Under the pieces are notes generated by a model. The model saw only the letters and a program-made list of their open reading frames with translations. It made no database searches and had not been told where the DNA came from. DNA of 64,000 nucleotides from Bordetella sp. LUAb4 (GTDB taxonomy: Bacteria > Pseudomonadota > Gammaproteobacteria > Burkholderiales > Burkholderiaceae_B): contig NZ_JAHPZX010000003.1 of NCBI RefSeq assembly GCF_021325795.1, positions 682,001 through 746,000 on the forward strand. The letters run 5' to 3'. Below, piece after piece: positions 52,861 through 62,238 of the stretch; position 1 is the stretch's first letter; each line of letters begins with the position of its first letter. A program made the position numbers and the translations under genes.

Positions 52861-55800
52861 TCACTTCTTGCGCAGGGCATTCATTAACCGCTTATTAAAC
52901 TCGCCAGAAGTGAAAGTCCCCTGCCTGAAAGCCTCGGGCTTGAGTAGCATTCGGGTGACATCCTCTATTGCCAGACTTCCCAGTATTCGGCTGCAAGCGT
53001 TGCATGGCTTGAAAGAGTCCGGATACGTCAAGGTGCCTTTAACAGCCTGTAGTCGCAAGGTGATGATGGAAAAATCGCGGAGACCATCGCTGATTTCTCT
53101 GTTGGATCCCAAGCCGTCGACAGTGCCTGGCGGTATGTGTCCGAATTGTTGATTCAAAAAATCGTTGAACGCGAGAACCTCGGCATGGGCGCCGGGCACG
53201 CCCACCCGTGGTGACAGTTGGTTTTCGTAGAAGGGTCCCCATTCGCCTGGCCATTTGGTTTTGTCGACGTAGTCGGATCTCTGAGCGAAATCCCTCACAG
53301 TACTCTCTTCGTCGAGATAAGCATTTATGCGCTGCTGTAAGAACCAATGAATACTGTTTATGCCCTGGGGCCTGGCGGATTCTGCAATGCTGGCGTACAG
53401 GATGTTTCGTTCCACGAGTCCCATTGGTTTGAAATTCAAAGTCTGCTGTGGATTGTCCGGATGTGTCATTAACCTAAAGGCGGTGGGGCTGCCAGGGTTT
53501 TCATCTGGTTCTGTCTGGTGGAAGATGCTGCCTCTCATCGTCGGCGCTTCTTGCGGATCCTCTGAATCTGAGTCTGATTCAGGATCTGGGTACCCCACTT
53601 CCGAAACCTTTAGCCCAGTATTAATGTATCCAATTCTCACCGTTGCATGGTCATTGTTCGCACGATCAATGAAGATGGATGCGGCAATCGCAACCGCGCC
53701 GTCCTGCTTTTTCTTGGAAGTAAGGTTAGCCGCGTTGCGGAGCAACACCGTACTGTCAAAGGTTGCATCTAATTCGGAATCCTGAGCGATCCCCGGCATG
53801 GAATCGTTGGCGCTGAGTTTGCGCATTGCCTCTTGCCGCAATCCCTCTCTTGCGCCTTCCATTTTGGCTTGCGAGACCTTGCCCGACACGGAGGCGCTCT
53901 CTATGCCTTTGAATTCCACGAGTGTTTCTCTGAGCCACGCAAACGTCTTTAACCGAATTGCCGTGAGGCGAATTTGTTCGGGAGTTGCTTCCGGCGAACC
54001 TAGCGGGAAACCGCTGCTCGAAGTTGCTGGAGACGCTGCCATTGCCGATTCAACTGAAGAAATAGGCGAGCTGAGTCCTGTACGCAAGTCCTCTGCGGGC
54101 ATTGCGCTTGCCGGTCTTTCCGGGGCGGCAGGTGGTGGGGAATGCGAAGTCGTCGGGTGCTCCGACTGCCTGCGCATATTCATCGTGCGCGCAGCGACCG
54201 CTAATGGATCGAAAGTCGAAGGACCGCGTTCGGCCCCTCCGTGAGAAGTATCGGGCGCGGCGGAAACAGCACTTGCAGTAGAAGTACCTGCCTCGTTACG
54301 AGGCGGGATATCATGATAGGTGACTTCAGCAGGTCCGGCGATGAATTTCGTCCGCTTAATTGGGGAACGATTAACCGGTCGCTTGAACTGGTTAGACCTC
54401 TGATTGGCCGATTGCGGGGACTGATGAGGCCTCTGTGAGGATACGCTCGACACACCATGATTGATTCCCCGGTGTTTTCTCTTGACGCTTCTAGACGCGC
54501 CCGTCGACGAGCTGGCCGGGGGCGCTTGATATGGTTGTGAGGCTGCCGGCAGCACTGGGTTGAAGCCGCCTGATGGACCGGCCATCGCCCAGTTCATTTG
54601 TTGATCTTCAGGTGGATCATCTTGACTTGCTTGGCCCGGCCTTCCGGATAGGCCATTCGAGTCGATTTGCGTCACCGGATTATTGCCGACCATGCAGTAA
54701 AGATTCTGCCCGTCCACGGTCCCTGCCGGATCCGGATTGATCCATCGTCCGATCCATGGCTGGTAGTAGCGCTGACCGTAGTAGTAGAACCCGGTGGCAT
54801 CGCGTTCCTTGCCCGAATACCGGATGTACTTGTATTTGACTTCGCTATTCGAGCGCGATGTCAGCACCGCCGTGCCGCCGTAGGGGTAGTACTCCTCCTG
54901 GGTGATGATGTTGCCGTCCTTGTCGGTTTCGATCTGGCAGGAGTCCTGGCGGTCGGTGTATTGGAAGCGCAATTGCAGATTGGGAATGTCGCTGGGCTTG
55001 CCTGCGCCGCCGGCCCAATTCAATACGCGTGCGCCGTCATCCAGAACTATCACTTCGAGGTTTTCGCCCGAGGCGGAGTTCTCGCGCAGTTCCAGGCCCG
55101 GTAGATAGCGGGTGTCGAGCGTATTCCAACTGCCGTTGGCCAGGCTGCTGGCGTATTTGCGCACGCGCTGGCCGTCGCCGTCATAGGCGTACTGTTCGCG
55201 ATCGCTATTGCCCCAGTCGGCATGGTTATACGTTCCCGTGGGCGTCCGGTACGCCGTTACCACGCAGTAGAGCTCGTGGAATGTGCTCCAGTACATGGGC
55301 TGGTTGCGGTTGGCATCCAGGCAGATACTCTGTCCGGCCAGGTCGAAGTAGGTGTCGATATTGGCCTGTGTCGCCCCCGCATTATTGGCGGTGGATACGG
55401 CGCGGTTGCTGCCAGCCCCCACCACCATCGTGCGCGCACTCCCGCTCCAGTTGGAGCTGCTGATGCCGGTGAGATTGCCGCCGGTATCGTAGGTATAGGA
55501 GCGGGTGTAAGTCTGATAGTCGGGTTTGCTCACAGGGTCGAATTGCCCGTCTGGCCAGTCGGTGCCTTTGGGGGTGGTATCGACGTAGTTCTCGCGGCCC
55601 GTGGCGCTTATGAGTTGATACAGCGCATCGTAGGTATAGCCGCGATCCGGTGTGACCGCGCGATTACGGAAGAAGCTGACTTGGGCACCGGCGCTGTTAT
55701 CGGACAGGGTGACAACATTGCCCACGCCATCGTAGGCATAAGTCAGCGCCTGGAGCGGGGTGGACACGCGTGTTGTAGTGAGAGAAATCAGGCGCTGCGT

Positions 55801-56778
55801 CGTCTGAGGTTCGTAGACATACGCGAACTTGACGGTGTTGGCATCGGTTCGGGCGTCGATCGCGCCGGCGGCGGTATAAGTGATGCCCGCGCATACCGGA
55901 ATAAGCGCGCCGCCGTTAGGCGTGGCCGAGGCAGTGTATTTGCGCCCGGCCGAATCGTACGCCGTGTGTTGCTGATGGCCTTTGGCGTCAACCTGAGTCA
56001 GCACCTGAGCCAAGGCGTTGTAGGCCCAGCGGGTGGAATAGAGATTGGCTGGGTCCGTGTCCGATTCCAGGCCCCCTTTGTTCAAGCCATACAGCTGTTT
56101 TAGCGGGGCAGGGTTCCAGCGGGGGGAAGCATCGCAGGGGCTGGCCAGAAAGCGTCGATCCTGCCGCAAAGCTGCGGATTGCACGGCGTAGCCCAAGACG
56201 CTCATGTCGATGAGGCCTGCGGTATCGAAGTGCTGGAATAATTGCCCGCGTTGGTTGGCGTTGCGGGGATCGGCAGTGTTCGTCGCAGCGTACGCGGCGC
56301 CGGCGGGGCCGTTGTAATCTCCGTAGGCCCAGATATCCGTCGGATTGCCTGACGGCCCACCGCCCGAGATATCCGCTGTGGAGCAGGTGCGTTGTATCGG
56401 CCGGCCCAGTGCGTCGTAAGACAGCTGCACGGTGATTTTCTTGTCCGACGGCAGCGCGGCGTCGCGTCCTTCGCTGTACTGCCAGATGGGACGGCCGGCG
56501 ATATCGGTGCAAGCTTTGGACGTGCCGGCGTCCGCGCTCACCGTTTTCAGGATCAGGCCGGACAAGGCGGACGTGTTTTGAAAATTCAGCGTCGAACCGC
56601 CGAAAAATCGAGGGTCCTGCGAGGTCGCCGGCTGACCCAGGACATTATGCGTTCGCGCATCGACGTATTGCGCCGCGACGGCTCCAGCGGCGGTTCGGTT
56701 GTAGCGCAGGGTACGCACTTCCAGCCCGCGATTGTCGCGGACACTGATCTTCGGGGTGCCGGCACAGAGCGTTGCCAT
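52861..56778 (-). CDS. RHS/TccC-like toxin with C-terminal deaminase-fold domain
   Basis: The protein has 1305 residues and no signal peptide. Residues 1 to about 706 form a YD-repeat shell (LRYNRTAAGAVAAQYVDART, YDALGRPIQ, YAYDGDGQRVRKY). It closes with the RHS/TccC core signature YYQPWIGRWINPDPAGTVDG then NLYCMVGNNPVTQIDSNG. A Pro/Ser-rich variable region follows. The last 110 residues carry H1198-A-E and P-C1259-N-A-C1262, the zinc-site pattern of deaminase-fold toxins. This half is less GC-rich than the core. No Tc A/B, VgrG, PAAR or immunity gene adjoins it. Deamination of nucleic acid or protein is inferred from the motifs. Confidence 0.85.
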   Translation of the reverse strand: MATLCAGTPKISVRDNRGLEVRTLRYNRTAAGAVAAQYVDARTHNVLGQPATSQDPRFFGGSTLNFQNTSALSGLILKTVSADAGTSKACTDIAGRPIWQYSEGRDAALPSDKKITVQLSYDALGRPIQRTCSTADISGGGPSGNPTDIWAYGDYNGPAGAAYAATNTADPRNANQRGQLFQHFDTAGLIDMSVLGYAVQSAALRQDRRFLASPCDASPRWNPAPLKQLYGLNKGGLESDTDPANLYSTRWAYNALAQVLTQVDAKGHQQHTAYDSAGRKYTASATPNGGALIPVCAGITYTAAGAIDARTDANTVKFAYVYEPQTTQRLISLTTTRVSTPLQALTYAYDGVGNVVTLSDNSAGAQVSFFRNRAVTPDRGYTYDALYQLISATGRENYVDTTPKGTDWPDGQFDPVSKPDYQTYTRSYTYDTGGNLTGISSSNWSGSARTMVVGAGSNRAVSTANNAGATQANIDTYFDLAGQSICLDANRNQPMYWSTFHELYCVVTAYRTPTGTYNHADWGNSDREQYAYDGDGQRVRKYASSLANGSWNTLDTRYLPGLELRENSASGENLEVIVLDDGARVLNWAGGAGKPSDIPNLQLRFQYTDRQDSCQIETDKDGNIITQEEYYPYGGTAVLTSRSNSEVKYKYIRYSGKERDATGFYYYGQRYYQPWIGRWINPDPAGTVDGQNLYCMVGNNPVTQIDSNGLSGRPGQASQDDPPEDQQMNWAMAGPSGGFNPVLPAASQPYQAPPASSSTGASRSVKRKHRGINHGVSSVSSQRPHQSPQSANQRSNQFKRPVNRSPIKRTKFIAGPAEVTYHDIPPRNEAGTSTASAVSAAPDTSHGGAERGPSTFDPLAVAARTMNMRRQSEHPTTSHSPPPAAPERPASAMPAEDLRTGLSSPISSVESAMAASPATSSSGFPLGSPEATPEQIRLTAIRLKTFAWLRETLVEFKGIESASVSGKVSQAKMEGAREGLRQEAMRKLSANDSMPGIAQDSELDATFDSTVLLRNAANLTSKKKQDGAVAIAASIFIDRANNDHATVRIGYINTGLKVSEVGYPDPESDSDSEDPQEAPTMRGSIFHQTEPDENPGSPTAFRLMTHPDNPQQTLNFKPMGLVERNILYASIAESARPQGINSIHWFLQQRINAYLDEESTVRDFAQRSDYVDKTKWPGEWGPFYENQLSPRVGVPGAHAEVLAFNDFLNQQFGHIPPGTVDGLGSNREISDGLRDFSIITLRLQAVKGTLTYPDSFKPCNACSRILGSLAIEDVTRMLLKPEAFRQGTFTSGEFNKRLMNALRKK

Positions 56779-56844
56779 GGAGCGTCCTTTTCCGCACGAG
56801 GGCGAAGTCCGGGAGGAGCGCTGCCAATGTACTCATCAATGCAA

Positions 56845-56872
56845 GACGGCGCCTTTAAAAAACGGCGCCGTC
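56845..56872. repeat. Inverted repeat upstream of the RHS gene
   Basis: GACGGCGCC (56845-56853) and GGCGCCGTC (56864-56872) pair perfectly over a 10-nt AT loop. It lies 67 bp before the RHS start codon, in the expected 5' leader. There is no trailing T run outside the stem. Confidence 0.55.
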
Positions 56873-56904
56873 GTGTTGAATCCCTGTAGGAAAACGTAAC
56901 GGGA

Positions 56905-56949
56905 TACGGATTCTCTTCGCTGTACTGCCAGATCGGCCGACCGGCGATG
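56905..56949 (-). pseudogene. Remnant of a second RHS gene
   Basis: On the minus strand this stretch reads IAGRPIWQYSE, nearly identical in DNA (about 30 of 33 bases at 56916-56948) to residues inside the intact RHS gene (56468-56500). It then runs into unrelated sequence. It is too short to be a gene and looks like a leftover of a duplicated or displaced RHS copy. Confidence 0.6.
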
Positions 56950-56987
56950 GAAAGCGGGCACGGGCCTGGTGAGCCCGCCCGCGCCGC

Positions 56988-58814
56988 CTATCTCCAGAAC
57001 GCCTTCGCGTGCGCCAGTTGCTTGAACGCGTGCTGGGCCTTGGCGACCAGTTCTTCCTGCCGCGCGCTGATCCAGCCCAGGGCGAACCAGGCCTGCGGAT
57101 ATTGCACGCTCCATTGGCGATACAGATCATGCGCCACGGACAGGTCGTTCATTTCTCCCAACACGTCCTGCACGGCGGCCAGGCGGCTCTTGTAGTCACG
57201 CAACTTGGCGGACGGCAGCAGCGATTCCGTGAAGTTCAACCCATAACGCAAGCGCTTGGCCCGCTTGCGCAAGGCGTGCCGGCTGGGAATATCCAGCTCG
57301 GCGAAATGCTGGCCCTCGTGCAGCACCCGGCGATGCCACTTGCGCAGGCGCTTGGCCAGCAGGTCGTGCAGATTGGGCGGAGCTTCCTGTTCGGGCGGCA
57401 CCAGGGGGATGATGGACGGCACGATCTGCGGTGCATGGGCGCTGTCCCAGTCGATCGGGGCCGGGACCGCACCGGCGGCCTGGGCGGCGCGGATGGCCGC
57501 CGCCTGGGCCGCTGCGTAGTTCGCTGTATCAGTTGCTCTATCAGCCGCTGATCTGGCTTGTCTGCTGTCACCGTCGCCGGCTGTCAGTCCCAGCGTGGCC
57601 GCGGCATCATCGCCCGCCGTCACGCCATTGGCGGCAATGGCATCACCCGCTGCGGAAGACGCCGGATTCGTTAGTGCGCCAGCCAACCCGGCAGCCGGGC
57701 CGCTGACGGCGGCAGGCACATCCAGGCTCCATTCCAGCATGTCCAGCAGCCAGCCCTGGAAATCCGGGCTGGCGGCGATGTCGCGCGAGGGCGCGCTGGG
57801 CGCAGGGGCTTCCATGGGAAAGGTAGGCATGCCCGCGCGGATAAGGGCGGGGATGATGCTTTCTTGCAGCACGTCCTGGTCGCGGTTGGCGCCGAAGGCG
57901 GAAAAGAAGCCCCGTATGTCCTCTTGCAAGTTCGCCGGGGGCAGGCCCGCGTAGCCGTCATACAGGCGCCAGGCCGAGCGCAGGCGGCGTATGCCCACGC
58001 GCAATTGATGCACGTGCTCGGGGTTGCCGGCATTGCGCACGCCATCGGTATCCACCTCGGCCAGTACGGCCGCATTGCGGGTGATCTGGTCCAGGCACTC
58101 GGCGGCCACCGCGCCCAGCCCTTGGGCCGGTGTCATGGCGGGATCCAGGCGCACGCCGCGCGCGCCGGTGGTGGCCCAGAACTCATCGATCGCGGCGCTG
58201 CGGGCCTGGTCGTCCTGCAAGCCGTCCAGGGTGTGAGCCAGCCGTGCCAGGCGGTCGCCGCGTTCGGATTTGCTGCGCGCGTCCATGATCAGTCCGTGGC
58301 GGCGCAAATAAACGCGGGCCGCGGTAAACATGGCGGCAGGCTTGCCCGACATCAGTTCGAATTCGATCTCGTTGATCGGCAGTTCCAGCGCGCCGGCGCG
58401 CAGCAGGCCGCGGTCATAGGCGATTTCCACGGTGCCATGGCGGTTGCGCACCTTGCGGATCAGGCGGCTGACGTCGGTTTCGTAGCGCAGGCCCAGCTCG
58501 CCCTTCAGGCAGGAAAAGACGGACTCGACCTCCGTGCCGGCATAGACCGAAAGATCGAGGATGGGACCGGGGCGAGGGTGATTCAGTTCGATGCGGGTAA
58601 TGGCATTGTTGCCGGGCGTCTTCAGCGTCTGCACCCAGATATTGCCTTCGCGGCGCAAGCGTATCGCCACGCGGGCGCGCGCCAGTTCACGTTCCGGGGT
58701 ATCGAAATACATTGCATGCAATCTGACGCGGGTCGCATCGCGCTGTCTGACCTCCTGTTCCAAGGCCTTGCGCGCGGCGGCGGGCACGTGCAGCTTCAAT
58801 TCCTGTTCCGACAT
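56988..58814 (-). CDS. CYTH-CHAD domain protein
   Basis: The protein has 608 residues from the ATG at 58814 (MSEQELKLHVPAAARKAL) with GGAG 4 nt upstream. The N-terminal CYTH tunnel domain shows the ExExK-like start and RVAIRLRREGNIWVQTLKTPG. The C-terminal CHAD helical domain has HVHQLRVGIRRLRSAWRLY and HALRKRAKRLRYGLNFTE. A low-complexity Ala/Gly/Asp insertion of about 80 residues splits CHAD. Such proteins bind polyphosphate; triphosphatase activity is possible but not certain. Confidence 0.92.
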   Translation of the reverse strand: MSEQELKLHVPAAARKALEQEVRQRDATRVRLHAMYFDTPERELARARVAIRLRREGNIWVQTLKTPGNNAITRIELNHPRPGPILDLSVYAGTEVESVFSCLKGELGLRYETDVSRLIRKVRNRHGTVEIAYDRGLLRAGALELPINEIEFELMSGKPAAMFTAARVYLRRHGLIMDARSKSERGDRLARLAHTLDGLQDDQARSAAIDEFWATTGARGVRLDPAMTPAQGLGAVAAECLDQITRNAAVLAEVDTDGVRNAGNPEHVHQLRVGIRRLRSAWRLYDGYAGLPPANLQEDIRGFFSAFGANRDQDVLQESIIPALIRAGMPTFPMEAPAPSAPSRDIAASPDFQGWLLDMLEWSLDVPAAVSGPAAGLAGALTNPASSAAGDAIAANGVTAGDDAAATLGLTAGDGDSRQARSAADRATDTANYAAAQAAAIRAAQAAGAVPAPIDWDSAHAPQIVPSIIPLVPPEQEAPPNLHDLLAKRLRKWHRRVLHEGQHFAELDIPSRHALRKRAKRLRYGLNFTESLLPSAKLRDYKSRLAAVQDVLGEMNDLSVAHDLYRQWSVQYPQAWFALGWISARQEELVAKAQHAFKQLAHAKAFWR

Positions 58815-59006
58815 GTCGCTCCGGGGAAACGGCAAAAAAGAGTGGGGATCTTACCCAGGGTGAGACAGAATTTGATGACAATTCATAATCCTGTCACGTA
58901 ATGGTGGCCGATGCTGCGCTGTGTCCCCCTTATCCAAACGTTTTGCCGTTTGAGTGTATCGCCGAGATTCTTCGCCGGCTATTGGGGCGTGAGGCTGCGG
59001 GAGCGG

Positions 59007-59012
59007 TAAAAT
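59007..59012 (+). promoter_or_regulatory. Candidate -10 box for the rib operon
   Basis: TAAAAT lies 42 bp before the ribB ATG, with a weak TTGGGG 19 bp upstream of it. No FMN-riboswitch core is visible in the leader. Confidence 0.35.
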
Positions 59013-59054
59013 CCCTGGCTTTGCAGCCTTCTTTAGCGCCTACGCGCCCCTGCC

Positions 59055-60224
59055 ATGTCCGCACACCTGAGTGCCGTCCCTGCCGAACCCGGTTCGTTCG
59101 GCATCGCGCCGGTGACTGAAATCATCGCCGAGCTACGCGCCGGCCGCATCGTCATTCTGGTCGATGAAGAAGACCGGGAAAACGAAGGCGACCTGGTCAT
59201 GGCCGCCGAATTCGTTACCCCCGAGGCCATCAATTTCATGGTCACCCATGGCCGTGGCCTGGTGTGCCTGACCCTGACCGAAGAGCGTTGCCGCCAGCTG
59301 GATCTGCCCTTGATGGCCAGCCGCAACGGCACCCGCTTCGGCACCAACTTCACGGTTTCCATCGAAGCCGCCGAGGGCGTCGAGACGGGTATCTCGGCCG
59401 CCGACCGCGCCCGCACCATCCGCGTCGCGGTGGCGCGCGATGCCCGCCCGGCGGATCTGGTTCAGCCCGGCCACATCTTCCCCGTGCGCGCGGTGCCTGG
59501 CGGTGTGTTGATGCGCGCGGGCCATACCGAAGCCGGTTGCGACCTCACCGCCATGGCCGGCCTGACCCCGGCCGCCGTCATCTGCGAGATTCTCAAGCCC
59601 GACGGCACCATGGCCCGCTTGCCCGACCTGGTGACGTTCGCGCGTGAACATGGCCTGAAGATCGGCACCATCGCCGATCTGATCCAATACCGCAGCGAGC
59701 ACGAGTCCATCGTCCAGCGCATCGGCGAACGCACCATGCAGACGGCGTGGGGCAGCTTCCGCGCTGTCGCCTATCGCGACACCGCGACCGGCTCGGCTCA
59801 CCTGGCGCTGGTCAATGGCGCCATCGATCCGCAACGCGAAACCCTGGTGCGCGTGCATGAGCCGGCCTCGGTGCTGGACATACTGGATACGGGCGCCAGC
59901 GAGCACAGCTGGGGCGTGTCGCAGGCTTTGCAGACCATCGCCCAGGCGCCCGCCGGCGTGGTGGTATTGATGAACCTGCAGGCGGCCGCCGACGAACTAT
60001 TCGGCCAGATCGCCAACTGGGCGCCGGCGGACGCCAAGAATGCCACCAGCGGCGGCGACCGCATGGGGCTGCGTACCTACGGCATCGGCGCCCAGATCCT
60101 GCGCGACCTCAATGTCGGACAAATGAAATTGCTCGCGCGTCCGCGCAAGATGCCCAGCATGGCCGGCTTTGCCCTGACGATTACCGGTTACGATTGCGAT
60201 CCTCCGATTTCCACCCAGCAATAA
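59055..60224 (+). CDS. ribB: 3,4-dihydroxy-2-butanone-4-phosphate synthase with degenerate GTP cyclohydrolase II domain
   Basis: The 389-residue protein has an intact RibB half with [32 protein letters not shown] and [12 protein letters not shown]. It makes the four-carbon riboflavin precursor from ribulose 5-phosphate. The C-terminal half has the RibA fold ([28 protein letters not shown]) but lacks the three zinc cysteines, so it should not be an active cyclohydrolase. It heads the rib-nusB-thiL-pgpA-pncC cluster, with ribH 12 bp downstream. Confidence 0.94.
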   Translation: MSAHLSAVPAEPGSFGIAPVTEIIAELRAGRIVILVDEEDRENEGDLVMAAEFVTPEAINFMVTHGRGLVCLTLTEERCRQLDLPLMASRNGTRFGTNFTVSIEAAEGVETGISAADRARTIRVAVARDARPADLVQPGHIFPVRAVPGGVLMRAGHTEAGCDLTAMAGLTPAAVICEILKPDGTMARLPDLVTFAREHGLKIGTIADLIQYRSEHESIVQRIGERTMQTAWGSFRAVAYRDTATGSAHLALVNGAIDPQRETLVRVHEPASVLDILDTGASEHSWGVSQALQTIAQAPAGVVVLMNLQAAADELFGQIANWAPADAKNATSGGDRMGLRTYGIGAQILRDLNVGQMKLLARPRKMPSMAGFALTITGYDCDPPISTQQ

Positions 60225-60236
60225 GGCAGCTCATCC

Positions 60237-60764
60237 ATGAATCCCTATACCTTAACCCCTGACATGAACGGCGAGGGGCTGCACATCGGCGTCGTCCGTG
60301 CCCGTTTCAACGAGGAAATCGGCCAGGCCGAACAGGATGCCTGCCTCGAGGAACTGGAAAAGCTGGGCGTCGACGAGCGCGACGTGATGCTGGTGACGGT
60401 GCCTGGCGCGCTGGAACTGGGCGTCACGCTGGCCAAGATGGCCGAGACGTTTGAATTCGATGCGCTGGTGGCGCTGGGCGCGGTGATCCGCGGCGAGACC
60501 TACCACTTCGAAGTGGTCAGCAATGAAATGGCTGCCGCCATCACGCGCATTTCCGTGGAAACCGGTATTCCCATCGCCAACGGCGTGCTCACTGTCGACA
60601 CCGACGAGCAAGCCCAGGCGCGTGCCGCCGTCAAGGGCCGCGATTGCGCCCAGGTGGCGGTGGAAATGGCCAACCTGGTCGCCGCCCTCCAGCCGGAGGA
60701 AGACGACGAGGAAGAAGAAGACGAAGATTTTGACGACGAAGAAGACGATGACAACGGCCGCTGA
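60237..60764 (+). CDS. ribH: 6,7-dimethyl-8-ribityllumazine synthase
   Basis: The 175-residue enzyme condenses the RibB product with the pyrimidine intermediate to lumazine. Conserved pieces are [48 protein letters not shown] and [16 protein letters not shown] with the usual catalytic His region. The protein ends in an unusual acidic tail of about 20 Glu/Asp-rich residues. That tail's coding sequence overlaps the nusB start by 17 bp. Confidence 0.95.
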   Translation: MNPYTLTPDMNGEGLHIGVVRARFNEEIGQAEQDACLEELEKLGVDERDVMLVTVPGALELGVTLAKMAETFEFDALVALGAVIRGETYHFEVVSNEMAAAITRISVETGIPIANGVLTVDTDEQAQARAAVKGRDCAQVAVEMANLVAALQPEEDDEEEEDEDFDDEEDDDNGR

Positions 60765-61239
60765 TAACGCCGCGCAGGCGCGCGCCAACGCGCGCAGCGC
60801 CCGCCGCCGGGCTCGCGAATTCGCGCTGCAGGGCGTGTACGCGTGGCTGGTGCGCGGTGACCAGGGTACCCAGGATGCCGGCGAGATCGATGCGCACCTG
60901 CGCGACGCGGAAGATTTTTCCGAAGCCGACGCGCAGTGGTTCAAGACCTTGCTGCACGGCGTGCTGCGCGAAGCGCCCACGCTGCGTGAACGCTTCATGC
61001 CTTTCGTCGACCGCCCGCTGGCCGAGCTGTCGCCGGTCGAGCACGGCATTCTGTTGATCGGCAGCTATGAACTGGTGCACCACGTCGAAGTGCCTTACAA
61101 GGTCGCCATCAACGAGGCGGTCGAGTTGGCCAAGTCCTTTGGCGGCACGGACGGCTTCAAGTTCGTCAATGGCGTGCTGGACAAACTGGCCGCCGAAGTG
61201 CGCGAACAAGAAGTACGCGCCGCCGCGGCGCGTCGCTGA
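60748..61239 (+). CDS. nusB: Transcription antitermination factor NusB
   Basis: The protein has 163 residues from the ATG at 60748, [20 protein letters not shown]. It is a helical protein that binds boxA RNA with NusE in rRNA antitermination. Conserved parts are [54 protein letters not shown] and [10 protein letters not shown]. The start lies inside ribH, indicating translational coupling. Confidence 0.94.
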   Translation: MTTAADNAAQARANARSARRRAREFALQGVYAWLVRGDQGTQDAGEIDAHLRDAEDFSEADAQWFKTLLHGVLREAPTLRERFMPFVDRPLAELSPVEHGILLIGSYELVHHVEVPYKVAINEAVELAKSFGGTDGFKFVNGVLDKLAAEVREQEVRAAAARR

Positions 61240-61272
61240 CGGTAGCGGCCCCGTCGGACGCAGGGAGGCCCA

Positions 61273-62238
61273 GTGGCGTCCGAATTCGATCTGATCGATC
61301 GCTACTTCAAGCGCCCCGCGCCGGCAGGCATGCTGGGCGTGGGCGACGACTGCGCGCTGTTCGGCGTGCCGCCCGGCATGCAGGTGGCTACCAGCACCGA
61401 TCTGTTGATCGAAGGCCGGCATTTCTTCGCCGATGTCGATCCGCGGGCCTTGGGGCACAAAGCCCTGGCCGTCAACGTCTCCGATCTTGGGGCGATGGGC
61501 GCGCGTCCTATCGGCTGCCTGCTGGGTTTGGCGCTGCCTGCGATCGACCCGGCTTGGCTGGCGGCTTTCTCTGAAGGGTTTCATGCCTTGGCCGCGGCCA
61601 GCGGCTGTCCCCTGATCGGCGGCGACACGACCGGCAGTGCCTTGGGTGTCGCCATCAGCGTGACCGTGTTCGGCGCGGTCGCACCCGAGCGCGCGCTGCG
61701 CCGTGATGGCGCGCAGCCGGGCGACCAGGTGTGGGTGTCGGGCACGCTGGGCGCGGCCGACATCGCCTATCGCCTGCTCAGTGGCCAGATGTCCGCCAGC
61801 GCCGGCCTGCTGGCAGCGACCCGCGCTGCCCTGGAATGGCCGCAGCCGCGCTACGCGCTGGGCCAGGCATTGGGCGGCGTGGCCAGCGCCGCCATCGATA
61901 TCTCCGACGGACTGCTGCAGGACCTGGGCCATGTGCTCAAGGCCAGCGGCGTGGGTGCGCAATTGCGCTTTGCCGATCTGCCCGTCGCGCCCGCCCTGGC
62001 CGGCATCGATCCCGCGCGTTTGCGCCATGCCGTGCTGGGCGGCGGAGATGTCTACGAACTCTGTTTTACCGCCGCTCCCGAACGCGCCGATGCGGTGCGC
62101 GCCGCTGCTGCTGCCGCGGGAGTGGCCGTCACCCCCATCGGGCAGATCACGTCGGCGGCGGGCCTGGCCGTGCTGGGCCCGGATGGCCAGCCGGATGTCG
62201 ATCTGCCGCGCGGCTTCGACCACTTTTCCACACCATGA
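61273..62238 (+). CDS. thiL: Thiamine-monophosphate kinase
   Basis: The 321-residue PurM-like enzyme phosphorylates thiamine monophosphate to the diphosphate cofactor. The start is a GTG preceded by the strong site GGGAGG. Visible are FDLIDRYFKR, GVGDDCALF, STDLLIEGRHFF, NVSDLGAMGARP and IGGDTTGS, whose Asp residues bind magnesium and ATP. The stop overlaps the pgpA start (ATGA). Confidence 0.95.
   Translation: MASEFDLIDRYFKRPAPAGMLGVGDDCALFGVPPGMQVATSTDLLIEGRHFFADVDPRALGHKALAVNVSDLGAMGARPIGCLLGLALPAIDPAWLAAFSEGFHALAAASGCPLIGGDTTGSALGVAISVTVFGAVAPERALRRDGAQPGDQVWVSGTLGAADIAYRLLSGQMSASAGLLAATRAALEWPQPRYALGQALGGVASAAIDISDGLLQDLGHVLKASGVGAQLRFADLPVAPALAGIDPARLRHAVLGGGDVYELCFTAAPERADAVRAAAAAAGVAVTPIGQITSAAGLAVLGPDGQPDVDLPRGFDHFSTP

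Noticed and set aside
56836-57114. Open frame of 92 codons between the RHS and CHAD genes
   Set aside because: It overlaps the CHAD 3' end in another frame and includes the RHS remnant out of frame; no support as a gene.
58815-59054. FMN riboswitch ahead of ribB
   Set aside because: The conserved RFN core segments are not visible in the leader.
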